Assembly (NCBI RefSeq): GCF_024178315.1
Contig: NZ_JAMZIK010000054.1
Coordinates: 1 to 41,542, forward strand
DNA: 41,542 bases
From: Siccirubricoccus soli
GTDB lineage: Bacteria > Pseudomonadota > Alphaproteobacteria > Acetobacterales > Acetobacteraceae
Direction: 5' to 3'
Under the pieces are notes generated by a model. That model saw only the letters and a program-made list of their open reading frames with translations, was not told the DNA's origin and ran no database searches. Positions 24,203-33,186 of the stretch are shown here, piece by piece (position 1 is the first letter of the stretch; each line of letters starts with the position of its first letter). Both the position numbers and the translations under genes were made by a program.

Positions 24203-25588
24203 ATGCCGAGCCTGACGCCCAGCAATTCCCCCATCGTCGCCGCCTATGTGGCGAAGACCCCACGCTCCGCCGCCCTGCACGCCAGGGCCAGCGGGCACCT
24301 GCCCAGCGGCATCGCGCATGACAGCCGCCATACCGACCCCTACCCCATCTACACCGACCGCGCCCTCGGCCCGCGCAAATGGGACACGGACGGCAACGAG
24401 CTGATCGATTTCTACGGCGGCCATGGCGCCCATCTGCTCGGCCATTGCGACCCGGCGGTGATTGCGGCCGCCCAGGGGCAGCTCGCCCGCGGCACCCAAT
24501 TCGGTTCCTGCCATGCGCTGGAGGTAGAGTGGGCCGGCCTCATCACCCAAATGGTCCCCTGCGCGGAGCGGGTGCGCTTCACCTCCTCCGGCACCGAGGC
24601 GACGCATATGGCGCTGCGCCTCGCCCGCGCCTTCACCGGGCGGCGGAAGATCATCCGCTTCCAGAAGCATTTCCACGGCTGGCACGACCATATGGCCTTC
24701 GGCGTGGACGGGCATTTCGACGGCAGCCCCTCCCCCGGCGTGCTGCCGGAGCTGGCGGCCGAGGTGGTGCTGCTGCCGCCCAACGATATCGACGCCGTGC
24801 GCCGCGCCTTCGCCGAGGATGACGACATCGCCGCCGCCATCCTGGAACCCACCGGCGCCTCCACCGGCATGGTCCCGACCGGGCCGGATTTCCTGCGCGC
24901 GCTGCGGGAGGCCTGCACCGCCCGTGGCGCCGTGCTGATCTTCGATGAGGTGGTGACGGGTTTCCGTATCGCCCCGGGCGGCGCGCAACAGGCCATGGGC
25001 GTGACGCCCGATCTTTGCACGCTTGCAAAAATCGTCGCCGGCGGGCTGCCAGGTGGGGCGGTGGCGGGGCGGAAGGACATCCTCGACTGGATCGATTTCG
25101 AGGTCTCCGCCGCCCGCGGGCGGGAGAAGATCAAGCACCAGGGCACCTACAACGCCAACCCGGTCTCCGCCGCCGCGGCGATCGAGACGCTGCGCCGCAT
25201 CCGGGACACCGATGCCTGCGCCCGCGCCACCGACGCCGCCCAGGCGATGCGCCACGCCTTCAACCAGGTGCTGGCCGAGGAAGGCATTCCCTGGGCGGTC
25301 TATGGCGACCATTCCGTGATCCATTTCTTCACCAACCCGGCGGGGCTCGACATCGACCCGCTGGCCTGGGACGCCAATGCCCAGCCGGCCGCCACCTTCA
25401 GCGCCGATCCGCGCAAGACCATGCTGGCCAAGCTCTACCTGGCGCTGGTGGTGAACGGCATGGACCCGAAAGGACCGCGCGGCGCCATCCTCTCCGCCAC
25501 CCATGGCCCGGCCGAGATCGAAGCCGCGACCGAGGCCTGGCGCCGCAGCCTGCGCATGCTGAAGGAGGAAGGCGAGCTGCGGCGTTGA
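24203..25588 (+). CDS. Class III aminotransferase (glutamate-1-semialdehyde aminomutase-like)
   Basis: 461 residues from ATG at 24203. The PLP lysine is Lys276 in LCTLAKIVAGGLPGG, the cofactor aspartate is Asp248 in LIFDEVVTGFR, and the SGTEATHMALRLARAFTGR segment at 129-147 binds the phosphate. Similarity is to the glutamate-1-semialdehyde mutase branch, but the extra N-terminal region and the catabolic context suggest a dedicated aminotransferase rather than haem synthesis. The frame stays open for 65 codons upstream without family character. A TauD-type gene follows after 61 bases, probably in one operon. It is divergent from soxB. Confidence 0.88.
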   Translation: MPSLTPSNSPIVAAYVAKTPRSAALHARASGHLPSGIAHDSRHTDPYPIYTDRALGPRKWDTDGNELIDFYGGHGAHLLGHCDPAVIAAAQGQLARGTQFGSCHALEVEWAGLITQMVPCAERVRFTSSGTEATHMALRLARAFTGRRKIIRFQKHFHGWHDHMAFGVDGHFDGSPSPGVLPELAAEVVLLPPNDIDAVRRAFAEDDDIAAAILEPTGASTGMVPTGPDFLRALREACTARGAVLIFDEVVTGFRIAPGGAQQAMGVTPDLCTLAKIVAGGLPGGAVAGRKDILDWIDFEVSAARGREKIKHQGTYNANPVSAAAAIETLRRIRDTDACARATDAAQAMRHAFNQVLAEEGIPWAVYGDHSVIHFFTNPAGLDIDPLAWDANAQPAATFSADPRKTMLAKLYLALVVNGMDPKGPRGAILSATHGPAEIEAATEAWRRSLRMLKEEGELRR

Positions 25589-25649
25589 TTGACAGGCGCC
25601 ACCGGCGGCGGGAGGCTTTGCGCCAACCACCAAGGCGCGGAGGAACGCC

Positions 25650-26492
25650 ATGCGCAACAGCCGGATCACGGTGCGGAAAGTCTCGGGCGCGGTCGGGGCG
25701 GAGATCGACGGGGTGGACCTCGCCGAGGCCTCGGATGGCGAGATCGCCGATATCCGCGCCGCGCTCAACGCCCATGGGGTGGTGTTCTTCCACAACCAGC
25801 GCCTGAACGCCGAGCAGCAGAAGGCGCTGGCGCGGCGTTTCGGGGAGATCTTCGTCCACCCGAATTTCCGCGGCAGCGGCGCCGATCCGGAAGTGGTGAC
25901 GATCCGGCGGGAGCCGGGCGACACCTCCGTGGTCGGCGAGGAATGGCATGCCGACACCACCATGTGCCCAGCGCCGCCCATGGGCGCCATCCTCTACGGC
26001 ATCGAGGTGCCCGAATGGGGCGGCGACACGCTCTTCGCCAGCCAGGCCGCGGCCTATGAGGCGCTGTCGCCCGGCATGAAGCGGATGCTGGAAGGTCTGC
26101 GGGCGGTGCATAGCGACCGCCGGGTAGCCGGCCCGCAGGCCGGGATGAATGCGCGCCGCGCCACCAAGGTGCGGGAGGATGAGGAGTGGCGGGAGACGAT
26201 CAGCCTGCATCCGGTGGTGCGGACCCATCCGGAGACCGGGCGGAAGATGCTCTTCGTCAACCACAGCTACACGGTGGGGTTCGAGGGCATGACGGAGGCG
26301 GAGAGCCGGCCGCTGCTGCACTACCTGCTGGAGCACGGCCATCGGCCAGAATTCACCTGCCGCTTCCAGTGGCGCAGCGGCTCGGTCGCCTTCTGGGACA
26401 ACCGGGCAGTGAAGCACATCGCGTTGAACGACACCGGGCCGCAGCGGCGGGTGATGCGAAGGGTGCAGATCGCCGGAGACGTGCCGGTCTAG
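25650..26492 (+). CDS. TauD/TfdA family Fe(II)/2-oxoglutarate dioxygenase
   Basis: 280 residues. The iron ligands are His100 and Asp102 in EEWHADTTM and His256 in AVKHIALND; Arg270 or Arg271 in RRVMRRVQI should bind 2-oxoglutarate. The enzyme should hydroxylate a small polar substrate, splitting an amine or sulfonate, with succinate and CO2 as by-products; the substrate is unknown. A strong GGAGGAACGCC ribosome site precedes the ATG at 25650. Its TAG stop is the first three bases of a 105-bp repeat, so the repeat begins inside the stop codon. Confidence 0.9.
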   Translation: MRNSRITVRKVSGAVGAEIDGVDLAEASDGEIADIRAALNAHGVVFFHNQRLNAEQQKALARRFGEIFVHPNFRGSGADPEVVTIRREPGDTSVVGEEWHADTTMCPAPPMGAILYGIEVPEWGGDTLFASQAAAYEALSPGMKRMLEGLRAVHSDRRVAGPQAGMNARRATKVREDEEWRETISLHPVVRTHPETGRKMLFVNHSYTVGFEGMTEAESRPLLHYLLEHGHRPEFTCRFQWRSGSVAFWDNRAVKHIALNDTGPQRRVMRRVQIAGDVPV

Positions 26493-26594
26493 AGCAGATC
26501 GCCGTAGGGCGGCGTCGCCCGAAGGTGTGAATCTGTTCTGCAAACAAAGGCGTAGAGCGTTTTCGGTGAACGCATGTGAACCGAAAATGCTCTA
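26490..26594. repeat. 105-bp double-hairpin repeat, copy B
   Basis: The same architecture and exact length as copy A at 9846-9950. Hairpin 1 pairs AGAGCAGAT with AATCTGTTCT and has an inner GGGCG/CGCCC stem. The linker is GCAAACAAAGGCG. Hairpin 2 pairs TAGAGCGTTTTCGGT (26553-26567) with ACCGAAAATGCTCTA (26580-26594), 14 of 15 positions. Hairpin 2 loops of the two copies share TGA, CGCA, G and GAA positions. The first three bases form the TauD stop codon. Confidence 0.8.
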
Positions 26595-26603
26595 GGTCCA
26601 TCC

Positions 26604-26637
26604 CGGCCCGGCCTGCCGGCTGCGGCAGGCCGGGCCG
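26604..26637. terminator. Strong bidirectional hairpin between convergent genes
   Basis: CGGCCCGGCCTGCC and GGCAGGCCGGGCCG form a perfect 14-bp stem with a 6-base loop. It sits between the rightward TauD gene and the stop of the leftward CoA transferase gene, 7 bases before the latter. Confidence 0.65.
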
Positions 26638-26644
26638 ATGCCAT

Positions 26645-27844
26645 CTACCCCATGCGGACGGCGCCGCAGGCGACGAGGGCGGCGATCTCCTCCTCCGCCA
26701 TGCCGGCTTCGCGCAGGATCTCCCCGCCATGCTCGCCCAGCCGCGGCGCCGGGCGGCGCGGCGAGGGCTCGCTGGCCGAGAAGCGCATCGGCACCGCCAT
26801 CCGGGTCACGGGACCCTCGCTCGGATGCTCCTCGGTGGAGAAGAAGCCGGTCGCCAGCAGATGCGGGTCCTCGAGGATGCTCTCCAGCGTGTGCACCGGC
26901 GTCACCGGCAGATCGGCCTTCTCCAGCAGCTCCAGCCATTCGGCGGTGGTGCGGGTCAGGAACTCCGCCGCCAGCATGCCCAGCACCTCGTCGATATGTG
27001 TGGTGCGGGTGGCGTGGCTGGCGAAGCGCGGATCGGTGGAGACGAGGTCCGGCCAGCCGACCGCGGCGCAGAAGCTGCGCCATTGCCGGTCATTGTAGAT
27101 CATGGTGCAGACATGCCCGTCCTTGGTCCGGTAGGGCCGGCGGTCGGGCGAAAGCAGCCGGCCATAGCCGCCTATGCCCTCCTTCGGGTCGAAGACCTTG
27201 CCGCTGAGATGGTCGCCGAGGACGAAACTCACCATCGTCTCGAACATCGGCACCTCGACCAACTGCCCCTCCCCGCCCCGCTCCCGCTGCACCAGGGCGG
27301 CGTTGATGGCGCCGAAGGCGGCGAGGCCGGTGATGCGGTCCGCCATGGCCAGCGGAACATAGCGCGGCTCGCCGCCATTCACCTTGGCGTTCAAGGCGGC
27401 GATGGTGGTGGCGCCCTGCATGAGGTCGTCATAGGCCGGGCGCGGGCCATAGGGCCCGTCCTGCCCATAGCCGAGCACCGCGGCGTAGACGAGGCGCGGA
27501 TTGACCGCGCGCAGCGTGGCATAGTCCAGGCCCAGCCGGGCCATGGCGGCGGGGCGGATATTCGTCACCAGCACATCGGCGGTGCGGGCCAGGCGCAGCA
27601 GCACCGCGCGGCCTTCGGGGTGCTTCAGGTCCAGCGCCAGGCTGCGCTTGCCGCGGTTGATGGTGAGGAACATGCACCCCATGCCGGGGTTGCGGGCCGG
27701 GCCGATGAGCCGGACCACATCCCCCTCCGGCGCCTCCACCTTCGTCACCTCGGCACCGAGCTCCGCCAGGAGCTGGGTGCAGTAGGGGCCGACGAGGACG
27801 GTGGTGAGGTCGAGCACGCGGATGCCCGCAAGTGGTCCCGGCAT
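26645..27844 (-). CDS. CaiB/BaiF (class III) CoA transferase, second paralogue
   Basis: 399 residues beginning MPGPLAGIRVLDLTTVLVGPYCTQLLAELGAEVTKVEAPEGD, with catalytic Asp169 in MADRITGLAA and the conserved VEVPMFETMVSFVLGDHL block. It transfers CoA between carboxylates. It is the same length as the paralogue at 16628-17827 and shares the general pattern, with many substitutions, so the two probably use different acids. No hydratase lies beside it; the next gene upstream in the same direction is an ABC binding protein after 176 bases. Confidence 0.92.
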   Translation of the reverse strand: MPGPLAGIRVLDLTTVLVGPYCTQLLAELGAEVTKVEAPEGDVVRLIGPARNPGMGCMFLTINRGKRSLALDLKHPEGRAVLLRLARTADVLVTNIRPAAMARLGLDYATLRAVNPRLVYAAVLGYGQDGPYGPRPAYDDLMQGATTIAALNAKVNGGEPRYVPLAMADRITGLAAFGAINAALVQRERGGEGQLVEVPMFETMVSFVLGDHLSGKVFDPKEGIGGYGRLLSPDRRPYRTKDGHVCTMIYNDRQWRSFCAAVGWPDLVSTDPRFASHATRTTHIDEVLGMLAAEFLTRTTAEWLELLEKADLPVTPVHTLESILEDPHLLATGFFSTEEHPSEGPVTRMAVPMRFSASEPSPRRPAPRLGEHGGEILREAGMAEEEIAALVACGAVRMG

Positions 27845-28020
27845 GGTGCTGCATCTCTCCCTCGTGGCGGCCTTCGGCGCTTCAGCTTGCTACACCGCCG
27901 GGCGCCGCCGGCAAAGGCTCCCGCGAGCGCTGCTCAGGGCGCAGCGCGGCTTTGCCAGGACAGGCGATGCGAAGCCCGGGCCCCGAACGCTTGCCGGCCG
28001 CCACGGCGTCGCGCGGAGAA

Positions 28021-29607
28021 TCAGCGGCTCCGCCCGATGTTCCACAGCACCGGGAAGCCGAAATCGATCACCCCCCGCAGCTCCGCCCGCCACACCGCCG
28101 GCGCCTGGAACTGGCCGGAGAGCGGAAAGGTCGCATGGTCATGCGAAAGCCGTTGCAGCTCCGCTGCCAGCTCCCGCCGCTTCTGGGGATCACTCTCGGC
28201 GGCGAAGCGCTCCAGCACCGGCTTCATCGCCTCCACGCAATAGCCCCAGGGCTGGTTGTTCGTGCAATTGTAGCCCACCGCGACATTGGAGAGCGGGTCC
28301 GCCATATCGAAGCCGGTATAGATCACCGGCACGATGTTCCAGCCGCCCCGGTCGATCGGCTCCCGCCCCACCCAGCGCTGGGCGATGGAGGACCAGTCAG
28401 AGGCCTGCACATCCAGGTTGAAGCCGGCGCGCTTCAATTGGTCGATGACGACCAGCGCCATGGGATTGATCAGCGCGCTGTCCGCCGGCTGCAGCAGCAC
28501 GATGCGCTCGTTGTTGTAGCCCGCCTCGCGCAGCAGCGCCCGCGCCCGCTCCAGGTTGCGGCCGGGCACCAGTTCGGCCCCCGCATTGCTGGCGTAGCGC
28601 GTGCCGCAGAGATAGATGGAGACGCAGGCGGCATCTGTCATGCCCTCCGGCAGCCCATGCCCCGCCACCACCTCCGCCCTGTCGATCGCCGCCTGCACCG
28701 CGCGGCGCATCAGCACGTTGTCGAAGGGCGGCAGGTGATGGTTCAGCGAGACGCCGCCGACGATATGCGCGATGCCCCCGGGATTGGCGATGACGAGGTT
28801 GCGGTCCCGCCGGAAGCGCGGCAGGTAGTCGATGGGCGCGTATTCCAGATAGTCCACCTCACCCTGGGTGATGGCGGCGGCGCGCAGCGCGATGTCCGGC
28901 AGGGTCACCAGCTCGGCGCGCTCCAGCTTCACCACCTTGCCGCCGGCCAGGCCATCGGCCGGCTCGGCCCGCGGCCGGTAGCGCGGGTTGCGGCGTACCG
29001 GGGTGCGCTCGCCGGGGATCCATTCGCTGCGGTTGAACAGGAAGGGGCCGCTGCCCACCACCTCCGGCACCTGCGCCGTCGGCCCGGTGGTGCCGGCCAG
29101 CCGTGCCGGCATGATGAAGGGCACATGCACGCTCGGCTTGCCCAGCGCGTCGATGACGCCGCCGAAGGGCTGCGCCAGCTCCAGCACGAAGACATTCGGC
29201 GCGGTCGCGGTCAGCGCCCTGGTCGCCGCCATCAGCCGCCGCCCGATCGCGTCCCGCTGGCCCCAGCGCCGGAGGGAGGCGACGGCGTCCTCCGCCGTGA
29301 CCGGCGCGCCGTCGCTGAACTCGAGGCCGGGGCGCAGGGTGAAGGTCCAGGTCAGCCGGTCCTCGCTGGCCTGCCAGCCCTGCAGCATCTGCGGGCGGAC
29401 TTCGCCCTTGCTGTCCATCGCGACCAGCGTGTCATAGACCAGATAGGCGAAGTTGCGCGTGACGAAGGAGGGGGAGGAGATCGGGTCCAGGTTCTGCAGC
29501 CCGACATTCACCACCACGCGCAGCGGCCGGTCCTGCGGCTGCGCCGCCGCGCCGAAGGCCAGCAGCCCGGCGGCCGCAAGGCCGAGCAGGCAAGATCCGA
29601 TCCGCAT
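28021..29607 (-). CDS. ABC transporter substrate-binding protein, family 5 (peptide/opine type)
   Basis: 528 residues. A signal peptide MRIGSCLLGLAAAGLLAFGAAA precedes a family 5 solute-binding body with VNVGLQNLDPISSPSFVTRNFAYLVYDTLVAMD, the LTWTFTLRPGLEFSDGAPVTAEDAVASLRRW signature and VGSGPFLFNRSEW. These proteins capture peptides, opines or similar amines in the periplasm. I chose the ATG at 29607 because GGAGG lies 8 bases upstream; the GTG six bases earlier would place it too close. No permease or ATPase gene is in the window, so it is an orphan receptor or part of a split system. Confidence 0.93.
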   Translation of the reverse strand: MRIGSCLLGLAAAGLLAFGAAAQPQDRPLRVVVNVGLQNLDPISSPSFVTRNFAYLVYDTLVAMDSKGEVRPQMLQGWQASEDRLTWTFTLRPGLEFSDGAPVTAEDAVASLRRWGQRDAIGRRLMAATRALTATAPNVFVLELAQPFGGVIDALGKPSVHVPFIMPARLAGTTGPTAQVPEVVGSGPFLFNRSEWIPGERTPVRRNPRYRPRAEPADGLAGGKVVKLERAELVTLPDIALRAAAITQGEVDYLEYAPIDYLPRFRRDRNLVIANPGGIAHIVGGVSLNHHLPPFDNVLMRRAVQAAIDRAEVVAGHGLPEGMTDAACVSIYLCGTRYASNAGAELVPGRNLERARALLREAGYNNERIVLLQPADSALINPMALVVIDQLKRAGFNLDVQASDWSSIAQRWVGREPIDRGGWNIVPVIYTGFDMADPLSNVAVGYNCTNNQPWGYCVEAMKPVLERFAAESDPQKRRELAAELQRLSHDHATFPLSGQFQAPAVWRAELRGVIDFGFPVLWNIGRSR

Positions 29608-29624
29608 CGCCACCCCCTCCGCTG

Positions 29625-30413
29625 TCAGTCCTCGATCCCCTCCGCCACCCGCGGCGCGTGCCGCCCGGTCAGCCAGCCGCCATCCACCGCCACCACCTGG
29701 CCGGTGACGTAGGAAGCCTCGGGCGAGACCAGGAAGGCAATGACCGCCGCCACCTCCTCCGGCCTCCCGGCCCGACGCAGCGGCGTCGGGCGCAGGATGG
29801 CGCGGCGGTAATCCGGGTTCTTCAGATGGCCCTCGGTCATCGCCGTCGCGATGACGCCGGGCGCCACGGCGTTCACGGTGATGCCCTGCGGACCGATCTC
29901 GGCGGCGAGCTGGCGGGCGAATTGCGCGACGCCCGCCTTGGCGACGGCGTAGGGCGTGGTGCCGGGGTAGCCCGCCAGGCCGAAGGTGGAGGCGACGCTG
30001 ACGATGCGCCCGCCCGGCCGCGGCAGATGCGGCAGCACCTCCCGCGTCACCCGCAGCACGGCGCCGAGATTGACCGAGAGGAAGCGCTCGATCAGCGCGT
30101 CGTCGGACTCCGCCAGCGGCTTCGAGCCGCCGATGCCGGCGTTGTTCACCAGGATATCGATGCGGCCGAAGGCGGCCAGCGCCGCCTCCGCCAGGCGCCG
30201 CCCCGCTCCCGGCGCGGCCAGGTCCAGCACCAGCGCCTCGGCGTCGAGCGCGGCGGCGGTTGCCGTCACCTCCGGCGCCAGATCCGCCAGCAGCACCCGC
30301 GCGCCCTCCTGCGCCAGCCGCGCCGCCGTGGCGGCGCCGATGCCGCGCGCCGCGCCGGTGACGATGGCCGCCCGGCCGGCAAAGCGGGCGGGATCAGGCA
30401 AGCCGGCCTCCAT
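29625..30413 (-). CDS. Short-chain dehydrogenase/reductase (glucose-1-dehydrogenase/FabG-like)
   Basis: 262 residues. TGAARGIG near residue 19 binds the nucleotide, NNAG is in VNNAGIGG, and the catalytic Ser, Tyr and Lys are in [23 protein letters not shown] (YxxxK). The C-terminus [13 protein letters not shown] is typical. I chose ATG at 30413, overlapping the upstream SDR gene by 20 bases; a longer frame starts at 30452. It precedes the binding protein gene by 17 bases, so SDR, SDR and binding protein form one operon. Confidence 0.9.
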   Translation of the reverse strand: MEAGLPDPARFAGRAAIVTGAARGIGAATAARLAQEGARVLLADLAPEVTATAAALDAEALVLDLAAPGAGRRLAEAALAAFGRIDILVNNAGIGGSKPLAESDDALIERFLSVNLGAVLRVTREVLPHLPRPGGRIVSVASTFGLAGYPGTTPYAVAKAGVAQFARQLAAEIGPQGITVNAVAPGVIATAMTEGHLKNPDYRRAILRPTPLRRAGRPEEVAAVIAFLVSPEASYVTGQVVAVDGGWLTGRHAPRVAEGIED

Positions 30414-31158
30414 CCACCGGCAGGGCGACGCCGGTGATGAAGGCGGCGGCATCGCTCAGCAGGAACAGCACGGTCTCCGCTACCTCATCGGCCTGGCCGA
30501 AGCGCTGCATGGGGTGGCGGGCGCGGAAAGCGGCCTGGCGTGCCGCCTGCGCCAGCTCGTCCCCGGCCGAAGCGAAGGTCGCCTCCAGCATCGGCGTCTC
30601 GATGGAGCCGGGGCAGACGGCATTCACCCGGATGCCTTCCGCCGCATGCACCAGGGCGAGGCTCCGCGTCAGCATCACCACCGCGCCCTTGCTGGCGGAA
30701 TAGGCCGGTAGGGTGGCGGAGCCCGCCAGCCCCGCCGTGGAGGCGAAGGTGACGATGGCGCTCCGCCCTGCCTCCCGCAGCTGCGGCAGCATGGCGCGGA
30801 TGGTGAGCCAGGTGCCCTTGACGTTCACGTCGAAGAGCTGGTTCCATTCCGCCTCCTCCAGCAGCTCCGGCGGCAGGGCGGGGCCGAGGATGCCGGCCGC
30901 GGTCACCAGCAGGTCGGCCGGGCCGAAGCGGGCGGCGCAGGCGGCGGCGGCGGCTTCCAGATCCTCCGCTTTGGTCACGTCGCCCGTCACCGCTTCCGCA
31001 TGCGGGCATTGGGTGGCGGTACCCGCCAGGCCGACCGCGCTGCGGTCGAAGAGCAGCAGCCTCGCCCCCTCCCGCGCCAGGGCCAGGGCCGTGGCCCGCC
31101 CAATTCCGGACCCGGCGCCGGTGACCATGGCCACGCGGCCTTCGAAGCGACCTGCCAT
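30394..31158 (-). CDS. Short-chain dehydrogenase/reductase
   Basis: 254 residues with [11 protein letters not shown] at 12-22, catalytic Ser, Tyr and Lys in [23 protein letters not shown], and the ending [14 protein letters not shown]. The NNAG motif is changed to TAAGI, but the residues that matter for catalysis are kept. It is a classical SDR oxidising a hydroxyl group of an unknown substrate. It is the first gene of a leftward operon with a second SDR and a family 5 binding protein; two different SDRs in a row suggest sequential oxidation. Confidence 0.9.
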   Translation of the reverse strand: MAGRFEGRVAMVTGAGSGIGRATALALAREGARLLLFDRSAVGLAGTATQCPHAEAVTGDVTKAEDLEAAAAACAARFGPADLLVTAAGILGPALPPELLEEAEWNQLFDVNVKGTWLTIRAMLPQLREAGRSAIVTFASTAGLAGSATLPAYSASKGAVVMLTRSLALVHAAEGIRVNAVCPGSIETPMLEATFASAGDELAQAARQAAFRARHPMQRFGQADEVAETVLFLLSDAAAFITGVALPVDGGRLA

Positions 31159-31224
31159 CCGCCTCCGCCTGTACAGCGCCGCAGCATGGGACCAAGCGAT
31201 GACGCACAGGTCAACTGGGTCCCG

Positions 31225-33186
31225 CTATTTTCCCCGCGCCTCCGCCAGGTGGTCGAAGCGCCGGGTGAAGCTGCCGAGGCCCTGGGTCTGGCTGCGCAGC
31301 TCGATGATGAGGTCGGCAAGCTCCGCTTCCGGCACCAGCGCCTCCACCGTCTCCCAGCCCGCCTCATCCTCCAGCGTGGCGAAGCCCAGGATCTGGCCGC
31401 GCCGTGCCGTCAACAGGCGCTGCGCCCCGGGCGCATGGCCAGGCGGCACCCGCAGGGTGACATGGTCCACCGGCTCCAGCAGCACCGGCCCGGCCTTGGC
31501 CAGCCCCTCCTGCATCGCCATGCGGGTGGCGGTGGCGAAGGCCATGTCGCTGCTGTCCACGGCATGGAAGGTGCCGTCCAGCAGCGTCACCGCCACATCC
31601 ACCACGGGATGGCCGAGCGGTCCCTTCTTCGTCGCCGCCTCGGCGGCCTCGGCGACGGCGGGGATGAAGCGCTTCGGCACCGCGCCGCCCACCACCTTCT
31701 CGTCGAAATGGAAGCCGGCGCCGCGCGGCCGCGGGGTGATCTCCAGCTTCACATCGGCGAACTGGCCATGCCCGCCGGTCTGCCGCTTCAGCCGGGCATG
31801 CTGTACCACGCCGTGGCGGATGCTCTCCCGATAGGGGATGAGCGGACGGGCGGTCTTCAGCTTCACCCCCGCCATGCCGGCCAGCCGTTCCAGCGCCGCG
31901 CGCAGATGCAGCTCCCCCTGGCCGGAGAGCAGGGTCTGGCCGGTCTCGGCGTCGAGGCTGAGGCCGAGCGCGGGGTCCTCCTCCGCCAGACGCTGCAGCG
32001 CGGCGGAGAGGCGCACCTCATCCTTGCGGTCCTCGGGCAGCAGGGCCAGGGCGTGCAGCGGCGCGGGCGGCGCCGGGAAGGGCAAGGGCGGGCCGCCCAG
32101 GGTGGTGCCGGCCGTCACGCCCTCCAGCCGGCCGAGGGCGAGGATCTCGCCCGCCGCCCCCTCCCCGGCTTTCTCCAGCTCTCCCCCCGGCGCGCGGTAG
32201 AGCCCGCCGATGCGCTGCCCGGCGAGGGTCGTGCCGTCCCGCAGCGGCCCGCGCCAGAGCCGCGCCCAGGCCAGGCGCCCGGCATGGCCGGCCTGGCGGG
32301 TGCGAAAGATCTGCGCCAGCGGCGGCCCCTCCGCCGCGATGCCGAGCCGGGCGGCGGTCGCGGCGGGGCCGGGCGTGTCGTGCCGCAGCGCCTTCCACAG
32401 CCGCCGGATGCCGCCCGCGGCGGCGGCGGCGCCGAACAGCACGCCGATGACAGCGCCGCGCGCCTCGCCCCATTGCAGCGGGCGGTAGATCTCGGGTGGC
32501 TCGGTCGGCTGCTCCTCCAGCAGCTTCTCCAGCAGCGCGTCATCGTGGTCGGCAAGGTTTTCCAGCAGGGCGGTGCGGGCCTCCACCTCGCGCGGCCGCA
32601 CCGCCTCCGGCAGCGGGATGCGCTCCGAGGCCTCGCCGCTGCGGTAGCGGTAGGCGCGCTCGTTCACCAGATCGACATAGCCGGTGACGGCACCGTCCTC
32701 CCGGATCGGCACCTGGCGCAGCAGCAGGCGGCGGCTGGTCTCGGCCTGCAGCATGGGCAGCATCTCGCGCAGCAGCCCGTCGAACTGGTCGATCTTGTTG
32801 AGGAAGAGCAGCGCCGGCAGCCCGGCCGCCTCGATCTGGCGGAAGATGGGGCCGAGCGCGGCGGCGCGGCCGGCGACCGGCTCCGCCACCACCAAAGCGA
32901 GATCGGCGACAGCGAGGGCGCAGGCCGCGTCATGGGCGAATTCGACGGAGCCGGGGCAGTCCAGCAGCGCCCAGCTTTCCGCGCCGTGGGCGGCATGGGC
33001 GATGCGTAGCTCGCCCGGGGAGGCGCGCGCGGCGCCGCGGCGCAGCGGTAAATCGACGGCGGCCAGCAGCGCCTCGAACAGGGTGGATTTGCCGCTGCCC
33101 TGCGGCCCGACCAGCGCGATGCAGCGCGGCCCGGCCGCGCCGCCTCCTCTGCCCGGGTCGCTGCTCCGCATGAGGTCTTCTGGCAT
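31225..33186 (-). CDS. Elongation factor G-like protein with altered GTPase centre
   Basis: 653 residues. The P-loop VGPQGSGKST (26-35) and NKID (130-133) are intact, and domains II, III, IV and V follow, with TGGHGQFADVKLEITP and VDSSDMAFATATRMAMQEGL in domain IV. Two GTPase features are missing: the switch I region with its RGITI threonine is reduced to about 25 residues, and the switch II His of DTPGHVDF is replaced in DCPGSVEFA. GTP hydrolysis may be weak or absent. It is a paralogue of EF-G and not the housekeeping copy; a role in ribosome rescue or regulation is only a guess. I chose ATG at 33186, with GGAGGG 7 bases upstream, over a frame opening at 33366. Confidence 0.87.
   Translation of the reverse strand: MPEDLMRSSDPGRGGGAAGPRCIALVGPQGSGKSTLFEALLAAVDLPLRRGAARASPGELRIAHAAHGAESWALLDCPGSVEFAHDAACALAVADLALVVAEPVAGRAAALGPIFRQIEAAGLPALLFLNKIDQFDGLLREMLPMLQAETSRRLLLRQVPIREDGAVTGYVDLVNERAYRYRSGEASERIPLPEAVRPREVEARTALLENLADHDDALLEKLLEEQPTEPPEIYRPLQWGEARGAVIGVLFGAAAAAGGIRRLWKALRHDTPGPAATAARLGIAAEGPPLAQIFRTRQAGHAGRLAWARLWRGPLRDGTTLAGQRIGGLYRAPGGELEKAGEGAAGEILALGRLEGVTAGTTLGGPPLPFPAPPAPLHALALLPEDRKDEVRLSAALQRLAEEDPALGLSLDAETGQTLLSGQGELHLRAALERLAGMAGVKLKTARPLIPYRESIRHGVVQHARLKRQTGGHGQFADVKLEITPRPRGAGFHFDEKVVGGAVPKRFIPAVAEAAEAATKKGPLGHPVVDVAVTLLDGTFHAVDSSDMAFATATRMAMQEGLAKAGPVLLEPVDHVTLRVPPGHAPGAQRLLTARRGQILGFATLEDEAGWETVEALVPEAELADLIIELRSQTQGLGSFTRRFDHLAEARGK

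Noticed and set aside
23675-25990. 771-codon leftward frame over aminotransferase and dioxygenase genes
   Set aside because: Overlaps three well-supported genes and has low-complexity composition.
31000-33009. 669-codon rightward frame over the EF-G-like gene
   Set aside because: Antisense shadow; the EF-G-like protein has clear GTPase and domain IV motifs on the other strand.
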